Source: Neonectria sp. B-13
Lineage: Eukaryota > Ascomycota > Sordariomycetes > Hypocreales > Nectriaceae
Reading direction: 5' to 3'
DNA: 64,000 bases
Assembly (NCBI GenBank): GCA_002682825.1
Contig: NOKP01000039.1
Location: 186,001-250,000 of the forward strand
Under the pieces are notes generated by a model. The model did no database searches, was not told the origin of the DNA, and saw only the letters and a program-made list of their open reading frames with translations. A program made the translations under genes and the position numbers. The stretch's first letter is position 1. Every line of letters begins with the position of its first letter. Positions 1-10,834 of the stretch are shown one piece after another.

Positions 1-133
1 TGTCAGTATGATTTCAGGCGGTGCATACCACGTTCAGAATACACCTACAAGTCTTGGAACCGGGGAGCCAGGTGCTGGCGGTGACGCAGTTGGTAGACAC
101 CGCTACAGCCAGAACGGCGTTGAGGAACCTCAT
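1..133 (-). CDS. 5' end of a putative small secreted protein (partial, runs off the window)
   Basis: An ATG at 133 (minus strand) opens a frame whose first about 20 residues look like a signal peptide: MRFLNAVLAVAV, a polar turn, then Ala-Ser before a region with two close cysteines (KTCRC). The frame meets a stop at 14-16, but a plausible donor GTATGC lies at 28-23 and a CTGAC-type branch sequence sits at the very edge of the window, so the gene probably continues through an intron beyond base 1. The mature part is too short to assign a family. A small cysteine-containing secreted protein is the simplest reading. A chance frame is the alternative. Confidence 0.4.
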
Positions 134-1214
134 CTTCGGTTGTGCAGGCTGCTGTAAGCCAGATGCGTGATGGCGAGGATGTGATAAAGGCGCTCGAGTA
201 GTGCGAGGCTTCGTGAAGTGTTTAGGGAAGAAGTGAAAGGTGGGAGGAAGGAAGTTTTGTTGGTCGAAGTAGGAGAAGTGGAGGAGGTAGGGTGAAGGAA
301 GAATGTGCAAGTGCAATGCGGTTCAACAAAAACAGTTGGACGGAGGCGAGTCACGGCAGAAGAATCAATAACGTCACTGGAGTTGGAGTGGCTGGAACCT
401 TCCTCGATGTTGATTGATCAAACTGCGGCAAGTGCAGGTGCTACATCCAGTACTACCCACCTCGGCAGGCACTGTCTTTGTTTGCAAACCTGAAAGCTTC
501 CAGGAGGGCGCTGGAGTGGCTGCCGACCCCGTTGTGACCAGAGGTCGGCCACCCCCAGGCGGAGCAGGTCTCATCATCCTCACCACCACCGTCGTCATCG
601 GTAATTAGCCCCAGCATCATCGAGATCGTCATTCATCATCGCGATGTGTGCTTGAAAACGGTAGCCAACCTGGACGTGGCACGATGACGTACTCTATGCA
701 TAACTAGTGGTGCAGAAGTGCTGAAGCTGAATTCCTAAACGGGACGAGTTGCTTACCTAACCCCAAGATACCACACACCCTACTCCGTACATAGCAGCAA
801 GTGATGCTAGGGTAGTTTCTACCTCACTTTCACATGCTACTCAACCGCAGACGAATTGACTGAATGACTGACTACATACTTAGGATACCCACTAAACGAC
901 TCCGGCAAAGGCCAGCTACTTGCAGTTGTGGTCGACAATCCCGATGACCATGTCGCGACCGACTCAATTTATGGACTCTGCTTTGCCTTGTAGCGTGTGT
1001 ACTGTACAATTAGTCGTTTGTCTGGGCTCTATTCGTAGTGTCCCGTCACCACCCGTCTAAATTTGGCAATTGGTGGTGGAAGGGATCCCTGCCACCAATA
1101 GTGTTACATTTGTCTATGGGTTCCGTCCTTTCTTCTATTCTACGCCAATACCCGCCCCTCCCGAACACCGTGCTGGTCCTGTTCTGGGGGCCTGGTATCC
1201 TGACGTCTTTGAAA
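134..1214. other. Intergenic, no gene recognised
   Basis: About 1.1 kb between the 3' end of RPT5 and the start of the edge gene, both on the minus strand. It should hold the RPT5 3' UTR and the promoter of the edge gene. Short frames here look random and show no family signature. Confidence 0.6.
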
Positions 1215-2764
1215 TTAAGCATAGAAGTTGACAGTCTGTACATCCCGGTTAGCAAAGTATCCGCAAGTATGGTGCTAGTCGATTCAATACTCACATCCTT
1301 CTTCTTGGCCTGCACTTCCGCGATGGCGTCGACATAGTGCTCGTGTCCAATCTTATTCTTGCCTAACCGCAGGGCAATCATACCCGCCTCCACACACACC
1401 GCCTTCAGCATCGCACCGCCGAACTCGTCGGTGCTCCGGGCCAGCTCACCCCAGTTGATTCCGGCGGCGACCTTCATCTTGCGGGAGTGAATCTTGAGAA
1501 TCTGAGCCCGCGCCTCCTCGTTGGGCAGCGGGAACTCGATCTTGCGATCCAAACGGCCAGATCTCAGCAGAGCGGGATCGAGCACATCGACACGGTTCGT
1601 AGCAGCCAGGACCTTGATGCGGTCGTCAGATGCGAAGCCATCGAGCTGGTTCAGAAGTTCCAGCATGGTTCGCTGGACTTCTCTGTCGCCGCTCTTTTCG
1701 CTGTCGAAACGCTTTGTACCGACGGCATCCAGCTCATCAATAAAGATAATGGCTGGCGCCTTCTCCTTGGCCAACGCGAAGCAGTCTCGTACGAGCTTGG
1801 CGCCGTCACCAATGAACATCTGAACCAGTTGAGGTCCCGCTAGCTTCAAGAACGTAGCATCTGTCTGAGCCGCACAAGCTCTTGCCAGTAGTGTCTTGCC
1901 AGTGCCGGGAGGGCCGTACATGAGGGCACCTGGATGGCACGTTAGCTTGACCTTGGTCAACATGACCATCGACTCAACATACCCTTGGGGGCCTTAATGC
2001 CAATCTTCTTGAATCGCTCGGCCTCCTTCATGGGCCAGACAATCGCCTCGACCAGCTCCTCGATCTGTTTGTCCAGTCCACCGACATCCGTGTACTGCTC
2101 TGTAGGCTTCTCGTCGACCTCCATCGCCTTGACACGGCTGTCGTACTCAGCGGGTAGAGTGTCCAGGATGAGATACGAGTCTTTGTTGACACCAATGAGA
2201 TCACCAGGCTTGAGCTGGTCGGCGTCCACCAGACCGATGAGAGGGAGGAAGATTGTTTGACGGGTAGAGGTCTTGATGACGGCAGACTTGCCCACTCGGG
2301 TCGCATCCAGGTCGATATTGGCGCCTTCTTCGGACGACTCGGCCGTCGGGTCCAGGTCGAGTAGCTCGACGACGTTTCCCACTAGGTAGGGAAGTTGCCT
2401 GGAGTGGTGTTAGCAATAACGTCCCCACGTCCGTCGAAGGTGATGAAACCCACCTATTGTTGGCAATCTTATCAAGATTCTCCTTGATCTTCTCGCCCAT
2501 GGCAGCCTTCTCGTGTGATAACCGTGAGAGCTCGCTCTTCATGATTCGGGAATCGTTCTCGAGTAGTCGTTTCCGCGTCTGAATATCCTGTGTGCTGAGT
2601 CCAAGGATCTCTTCATCGAGGATGTCATCCTCATCCTCCTCGGCATCTTTCATCTCCGCATCGCCGTCTGCACCCTTCTTCTGGTCCTTGTCATCGTCGC
2701 CATCTCGCTTCTTGTCCTCCTTCTCTCTGCGATCGAGGTCCTCGAGCTCTTCAAGAGTCGACAT
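1215..2764 (-). CDS. RPT5: 26S proteasome regulatory ATPase subunit 6A (Rpt5)
   Basis: Exons 2764-2454, 2398-1983, 1929-1295 and 1235-1215 join to 460 aa. The protein is one of six AAA ATPases of the proteasome base ring that unfold substrates and open the 20S gate. The N-terminus is charged (Lys/Asp/Glu-rich) and leads into a coiled coil (about 55-105). Then come the OB domain, Walker A GPPGTGKT (about 247-254), Walker [10 protein letters not shown] (about 302-310) and the conserved stretch ending in VQAKKK. The last exon is only 21 nt and encodes TVNFYA, which supplies the C-terminal HbYX-type motif (F-Y-A) that docks into the 20S alpha ring. Without that exon the frame would run on into nonsense. 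The gene is divergent from mitochondrial uL10m. Near-identity to PSMC3 through the ATPase domain makes the call secure. Confidence 0.97.
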
Positions 2765-3223
2765 GGTGGGAAGTGCGGTGGGCGGTAATGCTTCGCAGGA
2801 TGTGGAACAGAGCCTCTGAATGGAGTATAAAAGGTAGCGATAAGTTTGTGGGGTGGTTGTTGAGAGAATGAAGAGTTTGGGGTGGAGGCGTGGAGGCTGT
2901 TGGATGTTTGATGTGCAACGAGGGTGAAGCTTCCAGTAGGCAGTCAGGTCGCGCGTAATCAGCCTGGCTGGCAAAGCACAGCACAGCTCGGCCGCGGTGG
3001 TCCCTGGCTACCAAGTACGTAGCCGCGGGGGGACGGCGGTGGTTTGTTCCGAGCGCACGGGCCATCCACGCGGTTATCGATCACGGGTAGCTTCGCGAGG
3101 TCCTCACGGAATTTTTGACTGCGGTGTGGACTAAGCTGGAAACCATCTCACAACTAAGTAAGTTGATAGCTCCCTGGTATAGAAACGGCGGCTGACAATG
3201 GCTCTTCTAGAAGGCTAGAAACA
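2765..3223. promoter_or_regulatory. Bidirectional promoter region between RPT5 and uL10m
   Basis: These 459 bp separate two divergent start codons and must serve both genes. A TATAAAA sequence is visible on the plus strand near 2824. The uL10m side contains a predicted 5' UTR intron, listed separately. I see no other element I can assign. Confidence 0.6.
3158..3210 (+). other. Predicted 5' UTR intron of the uL10m gene
   Basis: The donor GTAAGT (3158-3163), the branch-like GCTGAC (about 3191) and the acceptor TTCTAG (ending 3210) define a 53 nt intron 13 nt before the uL10m ATG. The intron contains an upstream ATG at 3198 that would begin a 6-codon upstream frame (MALLEG, stop ending 3218). 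Splicing removes that ATG. Confidence 0.55.
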
Positions 3224-4234
3224 ATGGCGCCACGAATATCCCGAACAGCGTCGCCCTGCCTGCGCCAATTGCGCAAGGAATCGGCACTACCGCAAAAATC
3301 ATGGGCTCTCGCGCTTCGCACCATCTCAACCTCTGGGAAACAGTTTGCAGCCGTGTCCGCTGTCCGCCCACCCGCTGACTACACCCCTTCGACGAAGCCT
3401 CCCAGTGCTCGGCCGGTCGAGACGAGAAAAAGCCAGCTGATTCGAACCTATACGTCAATGCTTCGCACCACGCCCTTGATTCTGTTCTTCCAGCACAGCA
3501 ACTTGACGGCCATTGAATGGGCCGCTGTGCGACGGGAGTTGAAGAAGGTCCTACTTGAAGTCCCTCCGCCTAATGCCGCCCCGGGGGCCGAGCCACTTGA
3601 CATCACGCCTCTAGTACAGTTGCAGGTTCTGAGGACCAACATGTTGAGTGTAGCTCTGAAGATTGTGGAGTTCTATAACCCAGAGGCTGCGGCATCGTCA
3701 GCTAACACTGCACGAACCTCCCGTGGACCTATTGTTCACGATCTGTCTGAGGCCGCGTACGAGGCTGTGAAGGACGCAGACATCCCTACGGACTCGTCGT
3801 TTGCGCAAATCGAACCACTCCTGGTTGGACCCATAGCCGCACTCGTGCTGCCCGCCGTGTCGCCAGCCCACGTCGCTGCTGCACTTAGTGTGCTTGCCCC
3901 TGTTCCGGGACAGTTTCCCGCGCCGACGAGGAAGAGGAGCCCCGGTTTCCACGACCCCGTCTGCCAGAACGGATTGTCCAAGCTTCTGCTAGTGGGAGGT
4001 CGAATTGAGGACAAGATCTTTGACAAGGCGGGCGTCAACTGGGTTGGTGGCATCCAGGGAGGCATGGATGGGTTGCGGGCACAACTTGTTGGAATCCTCC
4101 AAGGCGCTGGCCTGGGCATCACCAACGCCCTGGAAGGCGGCAGCAAGAGCTTGTGGCTAGCCTTGGAAGGCCGCAAAATACAGCTGGAAGAGGAGAGCAA
4201 GGGGCAGGATGGAGAGCAGAAGGGGGATCAGTAG
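3224..4234 (+). CDS. MRPL11: Mitochondrial large ribosomal subunit protein uL10m
   Basis: A single uninterrupted exon of 336 aa. The first about 40 residues are rich in Arg and Ser with almost no acidic residues and end near RTISTSGKQF, as expected of a mitochondrial presequence. An L10-type domain follows (about 70-280), with the core pattern around LIRTYTSMLRTT and FFQHSNLTAIEW that matches fungal uL10m (yeast MrpL11). In the ribosome this protein forms the base of the L7/L12 stalk. The C-terminal tail is Glu/Lys/Gly-rich. The ATG lies just after a predicted 5' UTR intron. Confidence rests on family resemblance over the whole length. Confidence 0.9.
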   Translation: MAPRISRTASPCLRQLRKESALPQKSWALALRTISTSGKQFAAVSAVRPPADYTPSTKPPSARPVETRKSQLIRTYTSMLRTTPLILFFQHSNLTAIEWAAVRRELKKVLLEVPPPNAAPGAEPLDITPLVQLQVLRTNMLSVALKIVEFYNPEAAASSANTARTSRGPIVHDLSEAAYEAVKDADIPTDSSFAQIEPLLVGPIAALVLPAVSPAHVAAALSVLAPVPGQFPAPTRKRSPGFHDPVCQNGLSKLLLVGGRIEDKIFDKAGVNWVGGIQGGMDGLRAQLVGILQGAGLGITNALEGGSKSLWLALEGRKIQLEEESKGQDGEQKGDQ

Positions 4235-5202
4235 ACTTGAATCTGTGACGTTAAGGTGGGCGTATAGATAAGGTTCCCGCTTAGGGGCCCGTTGTATGTG
4301 TACATGTACGAACAGCATGGAAGGTCGAGCAACACCGTTGAACGTGAGATCATACACTTAACCGAAGCTCTTCTTCCTCTTAAGGTAGTTCTGTTCCCCG
4401 AACCGTGCCTTATTGGGGTGTCTGATGCGACTAGCCTAATTACGCCGCCCTCAGCCAAACTTGCTGTTGTCTAATTTCTGAGAAGGTAAAGTACGTACAA
4501 ATACCTACTAGATATTCTAGTAAACTGGAGCCCAGAGTCGGTGTAGGTATCGCGTGGGCATAGACTGATAGCGTACGAATCATGGATGTCTCTCAATGGA
4601 CTCGAACCTACCTAGTAGGTTAGTCGGGAGTGGCCTAAAGTAGGTTCAGTATTTAGGGGACCAGCCGCTGGTCGACAGGTTAGCTCCACCGCAGCCGTAG
4701 TGGCTGCAGTGGCCGCCCGGGGTGCCCAATTGGGGCTCTTTCGGGGAGGTACCAGAGGCAAAGGAAGGTGCTTACGTGTGGCGCCAGGGGGCTCCCATGA
4801 AGTGGAAAGCAAGCTCGGTGCCAAGCTGTCGTGCGTCCTCCACATCCAAGGTGGGATCGCCATGGTCAACGCGAACCTCGAGTAACCCTCCCACCTCCCT
4901 CTCCATCCCACGGCCTTCTACTCGTTTCCTCCTCGTCCGTTTCCTCCTCCCTACACTCCTAGACAGACACACTCCATATCGGCGACACTGTATATCGAAC
5001 CGCCCCCGAGCTCGCGACGCGACCACCTCCCGTACCTCTCGGACGACTGTTATCATAGCAACGAGACGACACTGACCAGCGACTGGCAAACACTCTCGTG
5101 CGAGACCGCGATTACCTCCTTGCTCCCCAATTCCCCCGTACCAAGCGATAAAGGCTGTATGGACATGCTCGATCCCCGATAGCCGAAGCCAACATCCCAA
5201 CC
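4235..5202. other. Intergenic, CT-rich leader before the next gene
   Basis: The first part holds the uL10m 3' UTR and TACCTACTAG/GTAGGT-type motifs (about 4500-4640). From about 4885 to 5200 the plus strand is pyrimidine-rich, typical of a fungal promoter and leader. Short frames here do not look coding. Confidence 0.55.
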
Positions 5203-5989
5203 ATGGACTTTGCACCCTACCAGTCCTCCCCGCCCGAGCATGGCCGCGTGGCATCCCCCGAGTACGCCTCCCCGCGAGCTTCGTATGACGCCAGACGATC
5301 ATTCTCGCCCGTCGCATCTCCACCGCCTCTGCAGCACCCTCAGCCGCAACGAGGATGGACCGGCTTTGATGGCCAGGGCAACGACTGGGCTGCTGGGACA
5401 GATACCAGGGCATTTGGGACCTCAAACGCCATGCCCGGCGCATATCCCGCCGCCGAAGTTAGCGAATTCGACACAAGCCTGGGCATGCGACTCGACTACG
5501 AGGCCTGCCTGGCCTACCTGGTGTTCCCACCCCTGGGCGCAATCGTCTTGTTGATGTTGGAGCGGAATAGCGACTATGTGAGGTACGTTCAGGTCCTCGT
5601 TTGTCGAGACGATTCCCCTCATGACGCAAGAGTAGCCACGCAAGACCTTTCTTCACCCCTAGTTTCCTCTTGTGCCACCTCCCTCAGACACCTGCTAATG
5701 CTCGCGGGCTAGGTTTCATGCCTGGCAGTCGGCCCTATTATTTACATCCATCATGGTCTTCCACCTCATCTTCGCATGGTCAACCTTTCTGAGCTGGTTC
5801 TTCTTCATTGGTGACTTAGCTCTAATCGCTGCCTTGTCATTGAGGGCGTATCGAGATGCCGAGATCCTGGATAGGTATGTACCAATAAACTACCCCCGTT
5901 ATACTGAGTGGGTTCTAACTGATGCTTCACCTAGATATGAGGTGCCTTTCTTTGGGCGCTTAGCAAGTCGATTTCTCGATGATGAGTGA
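5203..5989 (+). CDS. Small three-helix membrane protein (DUF4870/UPF0132-like)
   Basis: Exons 5203-5582, 5713-5874 and 5935-5989 join to 198 aa. The first about 95 residues are Pro/Ser-rich and probably disordered. Three hydrophobic helices follow: around AYLVFPPLGAIVLLMLE, FTSIMVFHLIFAW, and LSWFFFIGDLALIAALS. The conserved pieces RFHAWQSALLF and FGRLASRFLDDE at the C-terminus match the fungal proteins of this family. Both introns interrupt Arg codons (AG|G and AG|A), and the joined frame is continuous. The molecular function of this family is not established. The topology suggests an integral membrane protein with a cytosolic N-terminal tail. Confidence 0.85.
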
Positions 5990-6442
5990 CCTATGATGGG
6001 ATGATGGGACGTAGCTAGTCTTGCATCGTGTATTTTCTGCTTTAATCACAACTGTAATACCCCTTTTTGACTCATGGATGTACGATACGGCTTAGATCGG
6101 CCACAAAAGATGGTTGCCTCTGGATGAATCCATCCCAGTTCTTCACCATGCTTGCCTGTATGTGCCACAGGCTCATTTCTCATGACTAGCTTTATCGTAT
6201 TTGATCAGACATCACTATTCTAACGAAAAGAAAAGTACCCCGTATTAGAAGCGTCCCAGTGCCTCCATGTTCATGCTTCGCCCCTACCTCTGTCGTCCAA
6301 TGAGCTTGCCAGGGAAACCGGTTGTTGTCATCTCAATGCATTTAGCTAATTTCTTGATGTCTGCCTCGGAGTAGTTAACGCTTCAACTGGACCGGCTGCT
6401 ATGCCCCACAGTCTCATCCGTATACATGACAGGTTTTTTGTC
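5990..6442. other. Convergent 3' region between two genes
   Basis: About 450 bp lying downstream of both the membrane-protein gene and TRL1. It should contain both 3' UTRs and polyadenylation signals. No coding frame of note. Confidence 0.6.
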
Positions 6443-8894
6443 CTATCTAGATGACACCCCGATCACCTTGCCCTTCAGCGTAGGCTTCTTCTCAAACACA
6501 ATGTCATGAATGTTCGTCTTGGCGATACCCATCTCTAGCCACCTTGCTAGCAAGTCATTGCTCTCCTTCGGCTTTACAGAGGTGTCCCGCGTTCCAACGG
6601 TCATGTGCGCCACGCGGTTGACACACTCCCAACTGCCATCCTGATCTATGAGCCGCACAACTATTGACATAACTCGGTCATCAAACACAACCTGCACATT
6701 GTCAGCACGATCCTGTTCGAAGAGTTGAAAGTATTCTTACCCGTTCCAGTAGAACATCACAGTTCCCCAACAGCGCTTCAGCGATGCCAGCTGCCGCAGC
6801 TTCAGAATGTAGGGTCGAGTACCGCTGCCATAGCTCGGCGTGTTCGTGGCAAGACGCGCGATGCATCAAGGTCACGTGGAACCTGGGTTGGACACGCCGC
6901 GTCTGCTTCAATTGCATGTAAAAACGAGATACCTCGGGGCTGGTTCCCTTGAACGCCTCCTCCAGCAACGCGTTGACCTCCTGAGCATTGACGGAAACGG
7001 ACATGTATTCCAACTGCGGCGGCTTCTTCGTTTTCTGAGGCTTTTGCTGCCCCTTCTCCTGCTTGCTGGACTCACTCTTCCTACCCCGATCAGGGATGTC
7101 GTGCCTGAAGTCGGGCCTATAGCCAAGTGCCGCTTCAATCGCTCCATCGAGTTTCTCAGGTCCAGGAAGTTCCGTGACCAGGTTTGGGAAGAACTTGTTC
7201 AGTTGTGTGACGATTGTTTCGAGATTTTGACGGCTCCCTGTGGTTGGATCAAGGTCAATAACTACATCAAAGCCGTCATCTGGGCGGGCATGTGGGTTGC
7301 AGGGCTCAAATCTGTTGATGAATCCTTCCATAACACCAATGAATTTGTCCTTGTCCGTGGCAGCATGAATAGTCTGGTGATTATCGCCACGTTCAATCAC
7401 CCTCTCCTGAGTAATACGACGAATTTCGTCAATGGATTCCTCGTCATGTTTGAAGTTGAGACACACGAGCTTGGCTGTGGCATGTTGAAGCTTGACATCG
7501 GTGATGATCTGTTTTCTCTCGTGTCTCTGGGCGTTGTTCCGGTCCGCTAGCACGGCTGGATAGTCCTTGAGTTGGTCTAAAACCTCTTTCGTGAATCGGG
7601 GGGGTCGACCCTTGCCCGAGATGTTGTCGTTCTGAACATGGCCCCAACCAAAAAGATACGATAGACCCATTGCGATGGTTGTCTTGCCACATCCAATGGT
7701 GGCGATGGGGCAGAGGATGACATCTCTCGTGACTTCTGGCATGACCAGCGGATCGGGATCCTCCATGTTCGCAGCGTCAGAACCCTTGAGGTTCTTGAAG
7801 TTCAAAAAGTCATCGCGAAGAGATATGATTCCATGGTTAAGATTGTACTCCTTGGCCAATTTGGGGTCAGCTGCAAGGCGCTTGCGGGCGTACAGCAGAT
7901 ATTCTTCGGTAATCGCGATGTGCTTTTTGAACCTGGGCTGCTTGCCGGCAATCAAAGCCTTGGTGCACTCTCGCCACTGACGATACATGAGGTAAGGCTC
8001 CTCGAACTTGTACTTGAAGAACCAATCGCGGAAGGGGGCTGAGTTGGGATCATGGCTCATTTTGCAGCGGATCACAAAGCCCTCAACATCTCGGCCATCG
8101 TGCGCACCGGTCTCAGCTGCCTCTTCGAGGAAGGCCTTGACCTTGTGGATGTCATCCATGACTATGAGGCCAGTCTTGATGAAGCCCCATTCATCGGCGA
8201 ATTCCTGAACAAAGGTACTGGGATAGGTAGCAAACTCTGGGAGGTTGAGGTTAAGACCATGGAGGTAGAGACCCGCTTTGTCGGGCGCGTAGGCCAAAAT
8301 GTGTTCCTCAAAGGAGTCATCGCAAAGTTCAGCGACCGCAGTGACGTTCCTCTTGCGCAGCTCCCGGGCCAAGTCGGCCTTTGTCTTTCCCACAGCGGCC
8401 AGCTGCTTCTCGATGCGCAGCTCTCCGGCGCCGGCATGGCTAACCGTGATATCGTTCCGGTCGCCGGTGGAGTGTTTGCTGCAAACGATGAGAGTGTCGT
8501 CCTCAAGGCCGGCGATGAAGATAATGCATCCGTTTTCCTTCAGAGTCAGCTCGAATGGGCCTTGTGTTCTAGTCAAAATGTTGGACCACTTGGTCTCGTG
8601 GACCTCGTCGGTGTTGAAGAACTTGTCGTAACCTCTGACGGCAATCTCGGGCTCGTTTCTTCTCGTTTTGGTGGTGAAGAGGCCGCGAGCGTAGGTGGGC
8701 AGGTCGCGCCGCTTGTAGTCCCAATCCTGCATCCTCCACGAGTCGACCTGGATACCATCCTGGGATCCCTTGACATCGAACGTCGTCTTCTTGACAGCAA
8801 AGCTCCCACGATGTTTCTCCTTCCGAGCAAGATCCAGAGCGCCCACCATCTTGGACACTTCCCGGACATCCTGGGGAATATACGGTGCAGCCAT
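6443..8894 (-). CDS. TRL1: tRNA ligase, three-domain fungal type
   Basis: Exons 8894-6741 and 6691-6443 join to 800 aa. The enzyme seals tRNA halves after intron removal and, in fungi, also the HAC1-type mRNA of the unfolded protein response. The N-terminal ligase domain has the nucleotidyl-acceptor motif K119-E-N-G. The central kinase domain has the P-loop ATIGCGKTT (about 398-406). The C-terminal cyclic phosphodiesterase domain has two HxT motifs, HVT at 673 and HMT at 747. The second HxT lies on the last exon, so the 49 nt intron must be spliced for a complete enzyme. I chose the ATG at 8894 (MAAPYIPQ). An in-frame ATG at 8993 would add 33 basic residues (see findings). A 348-codon frame on the opposite strand is a shadow. 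Confidence 0.95.
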
Positions 8895-10167
8895 GACGCT
8901 GAAGAATCGATAACTGTAAGTGGTTTGTTTGCAGAGGTATCTGTTGCGAAGTGTGAGAAGTGGCGGGCCAGACGAGTGGAAGCGAGCAGACATGCCCTTG
9001 TTTCCGTTGTTCGAAACCGAGTCCGTCTCCTCCCTTTCTCACTTTGCGGTAGTCGGTACAGGCAGTACTCCCTGTCAACACTTCTTCCCTTGCGGTAAAG
9101 AGTCGTTACTGAGGATGACGGATTTATATCCTATTGCTGAAGAGCGTGTTTCTCGGTGCCTGGCTTCTGGTTCACTGCTCTATTTGGCAAACCCCGGCGT
9201 GAATAGGAGAGAGATGGAGGGGGGGAGTATTGGTGTCCAGTGTTTGACCAGGAGTCGAGATGCAAGAGAATCCACTGGAAGCGCACCCAGTCACTATATA
9301 AATTGTGAGGGATCCAAGGCAGTGTTCTGGACCTATGGCGCAGGTGCGAGCGAGATGAGCCCTGCCAAATGCGAAGTGTGGGTACCTAGTATGATGCGGC
9401 AATGCGGGCAAGCAAAACTGCCTTGATGCACCGCCTCAGGCAGTACCTGTGGTATGTACCTACTTAGTACTCTAGTAGGCTGTACCAAACCCGACGACGC
9501 CGTGTGAGTCAGATGTAGGGGAAATGAACCTTGATCAGACTAGGGCTTTGGTCGTGTTCGCTGCAGACTGCAGTACTGAGGTCCAGGAATATCATGTTAC
9601 TACCCGACGATCTAGTCTACGGGTTCGACGATTTTGAGTCATCCATTCTGGGTGGACAAGGTGGGGGACGTTGTGTTTCTTTGTGGCGTGTCTGGCTTAT
9701 GAGGAAAGTGGTTTAGCCTACTGCCCAGGTTTTTACACTAAATCTCCTATCAAGAACATAACACCAAGGTATTTCAATGCGTCACGCCGTCTAGTACCTA
9801 AGTATCCTTGCCAAGGGATAAGGTAGTCAGTCCCCCGTAAATAATAACCGGCAAACTTGGCTGTACTCACTTGTACGTCTACGCGGGCCACCAAGATACT
9901 GAATGTTTGTGGACCTAGGTACCTACTAGGGAAGGAAGGTTTGGTTGGCTTGGGGTATTAAGCAAGTCTTAACTTCCTGCACCCACCCCAGTGCCCTGTG
10001 TGCCTGGCCAACGAAAGAAAAACCTGTACTCACTAACAACACAGCACCCGACTTCCCAGACCCAAGTACCACCAATCCTCCAGTTTTTCCCTAACATTAC
10101 TGTCGATATTCACCCCCAGGTCCCGATCGCAATCGCCTCTCCCGTTGCCTCTTCCAAAGATCAATTG
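8895..10167. other. Intergenic between divergent TRL1 and the ankyrin gene
   Basis: These 1.27 kb must contain both promoters. Several palindrome-like TACCTA/TAGGTA motifs occur near 9455-9480, 9795 and 9915-9930. The stretch just before 10168 is pyrimidine-rich, like a leader. I see no further gene. Confidence 0.5.
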
Positions 10168-10830
10168 ATGATGGCGCCTCTGTCGAATCCGTTTCTGCTG
10201 GCCGCCGATAACAACCCCGCCTTGCTGCCCCTCCTTCGAGAAAACCCAGCGCTTGCTTCGTCGCAAGATGAGCACGGCTACTCCCTGGTCCATGCTGCTG
10301 CCAGCTACAACCATCTCGACCTCCTCCGAGCACTGGCTACCGAGTTCCACGTCGATGTAGATCTCAAGGACGAGGACAACGAGACCGCTTTGTTCGTCGT
10401 CGAGACCAAAGACGCTGCCCAGGTCTTAATCGAAGAACTTGGCGCCAACATTAGACACAGGGGGTCGGAAGGATTTACAGCTAGAGAGAAGATTGAGGCT
10501 GAGGGCGACTTCCCTGATGTTGCCGTCTACCTAACCAATATCGAAACCAGGCTAGGAGACGATCCCGAGTCCACCGCCGCCGCCGCCATCTTGCCGGAGG
10601 TGATCCCTTCGCCTCCAGAGGGCATGCCGGTAACCATCGGCGCTATGGACCAAGTTCACGATGTTCTTGGCGAGGCCGACCCCGAATTTAGAAGACGTAT
10701 CGAGGAGTTGGCTCAGCGCGATGACTTCAATACCCCCCAGGGACAGGCTGATTTGCGTAAACTTGTCGAGGAAGCTATCATGGGGGAGGGGCTTGGCGAC
10801 GATCGGAGCGTGCGATCGAAGCAGGACTAA
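10168..10830 (+). CDS. Small ankyrin-repeat protein (fungal Ycr051w-like)
   Basis: A single exon of 220 aa starting MMAPLSNPF. The two adjacent ATGs (10168, 10171) make the exact start uncertain by one residue. Ankyrin-type repeats occupy about residues 10-120 (pattern around DEHGYSLVHAAASYNHLDLL and KDEDNETALFVVE). A conserved C-terminal helix region (EFRRRIEELAQRDDF) characterises this short fungal family, which includes budding-yeast Ycr051w. Its role is unknown; ankyrin repeats mediate protein contacts. The stop codon ends 4 nt from the RPP40 stop on the other strand. The same frame extends upstream without an ATG and is probably leader. Confidence 0.85.
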   Translation: MMAPLSNPFLLAADNNPALLPLLRENPALASSQDEHGYSLVHAAASYNHLDLLRALATEFHVDVDLKDEDNETALFVVETKDAAQVLIEELGANIRHRGSEGFTAREKIEAEGDFPDVAVYLTNIETRLGDDPESTAAAAILPEVIPSPPEGMPVTIGAMDQVHDVLGEADPEFRRRIEELAQRDDFNTPQGQADLRKLVEEAIMGEGLGDDRSVRSKQD

Positions 10831-10834
10831 GCTA

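Noticed and set aside
2967..2975. GCTGGCAAA resembling the PACE proteasome promoter element near RPT5
   Set aside because: It differs by one base from GGTGGCAAA, stands alone and far from the ATG; such a near-match is expected by chance.
8052..9098. 348-codon open frame on the plus strand
   Set aside because: It lies antisense to the well-supported TRL1 coding exon and its codons mirror that gene; no independent family signature.
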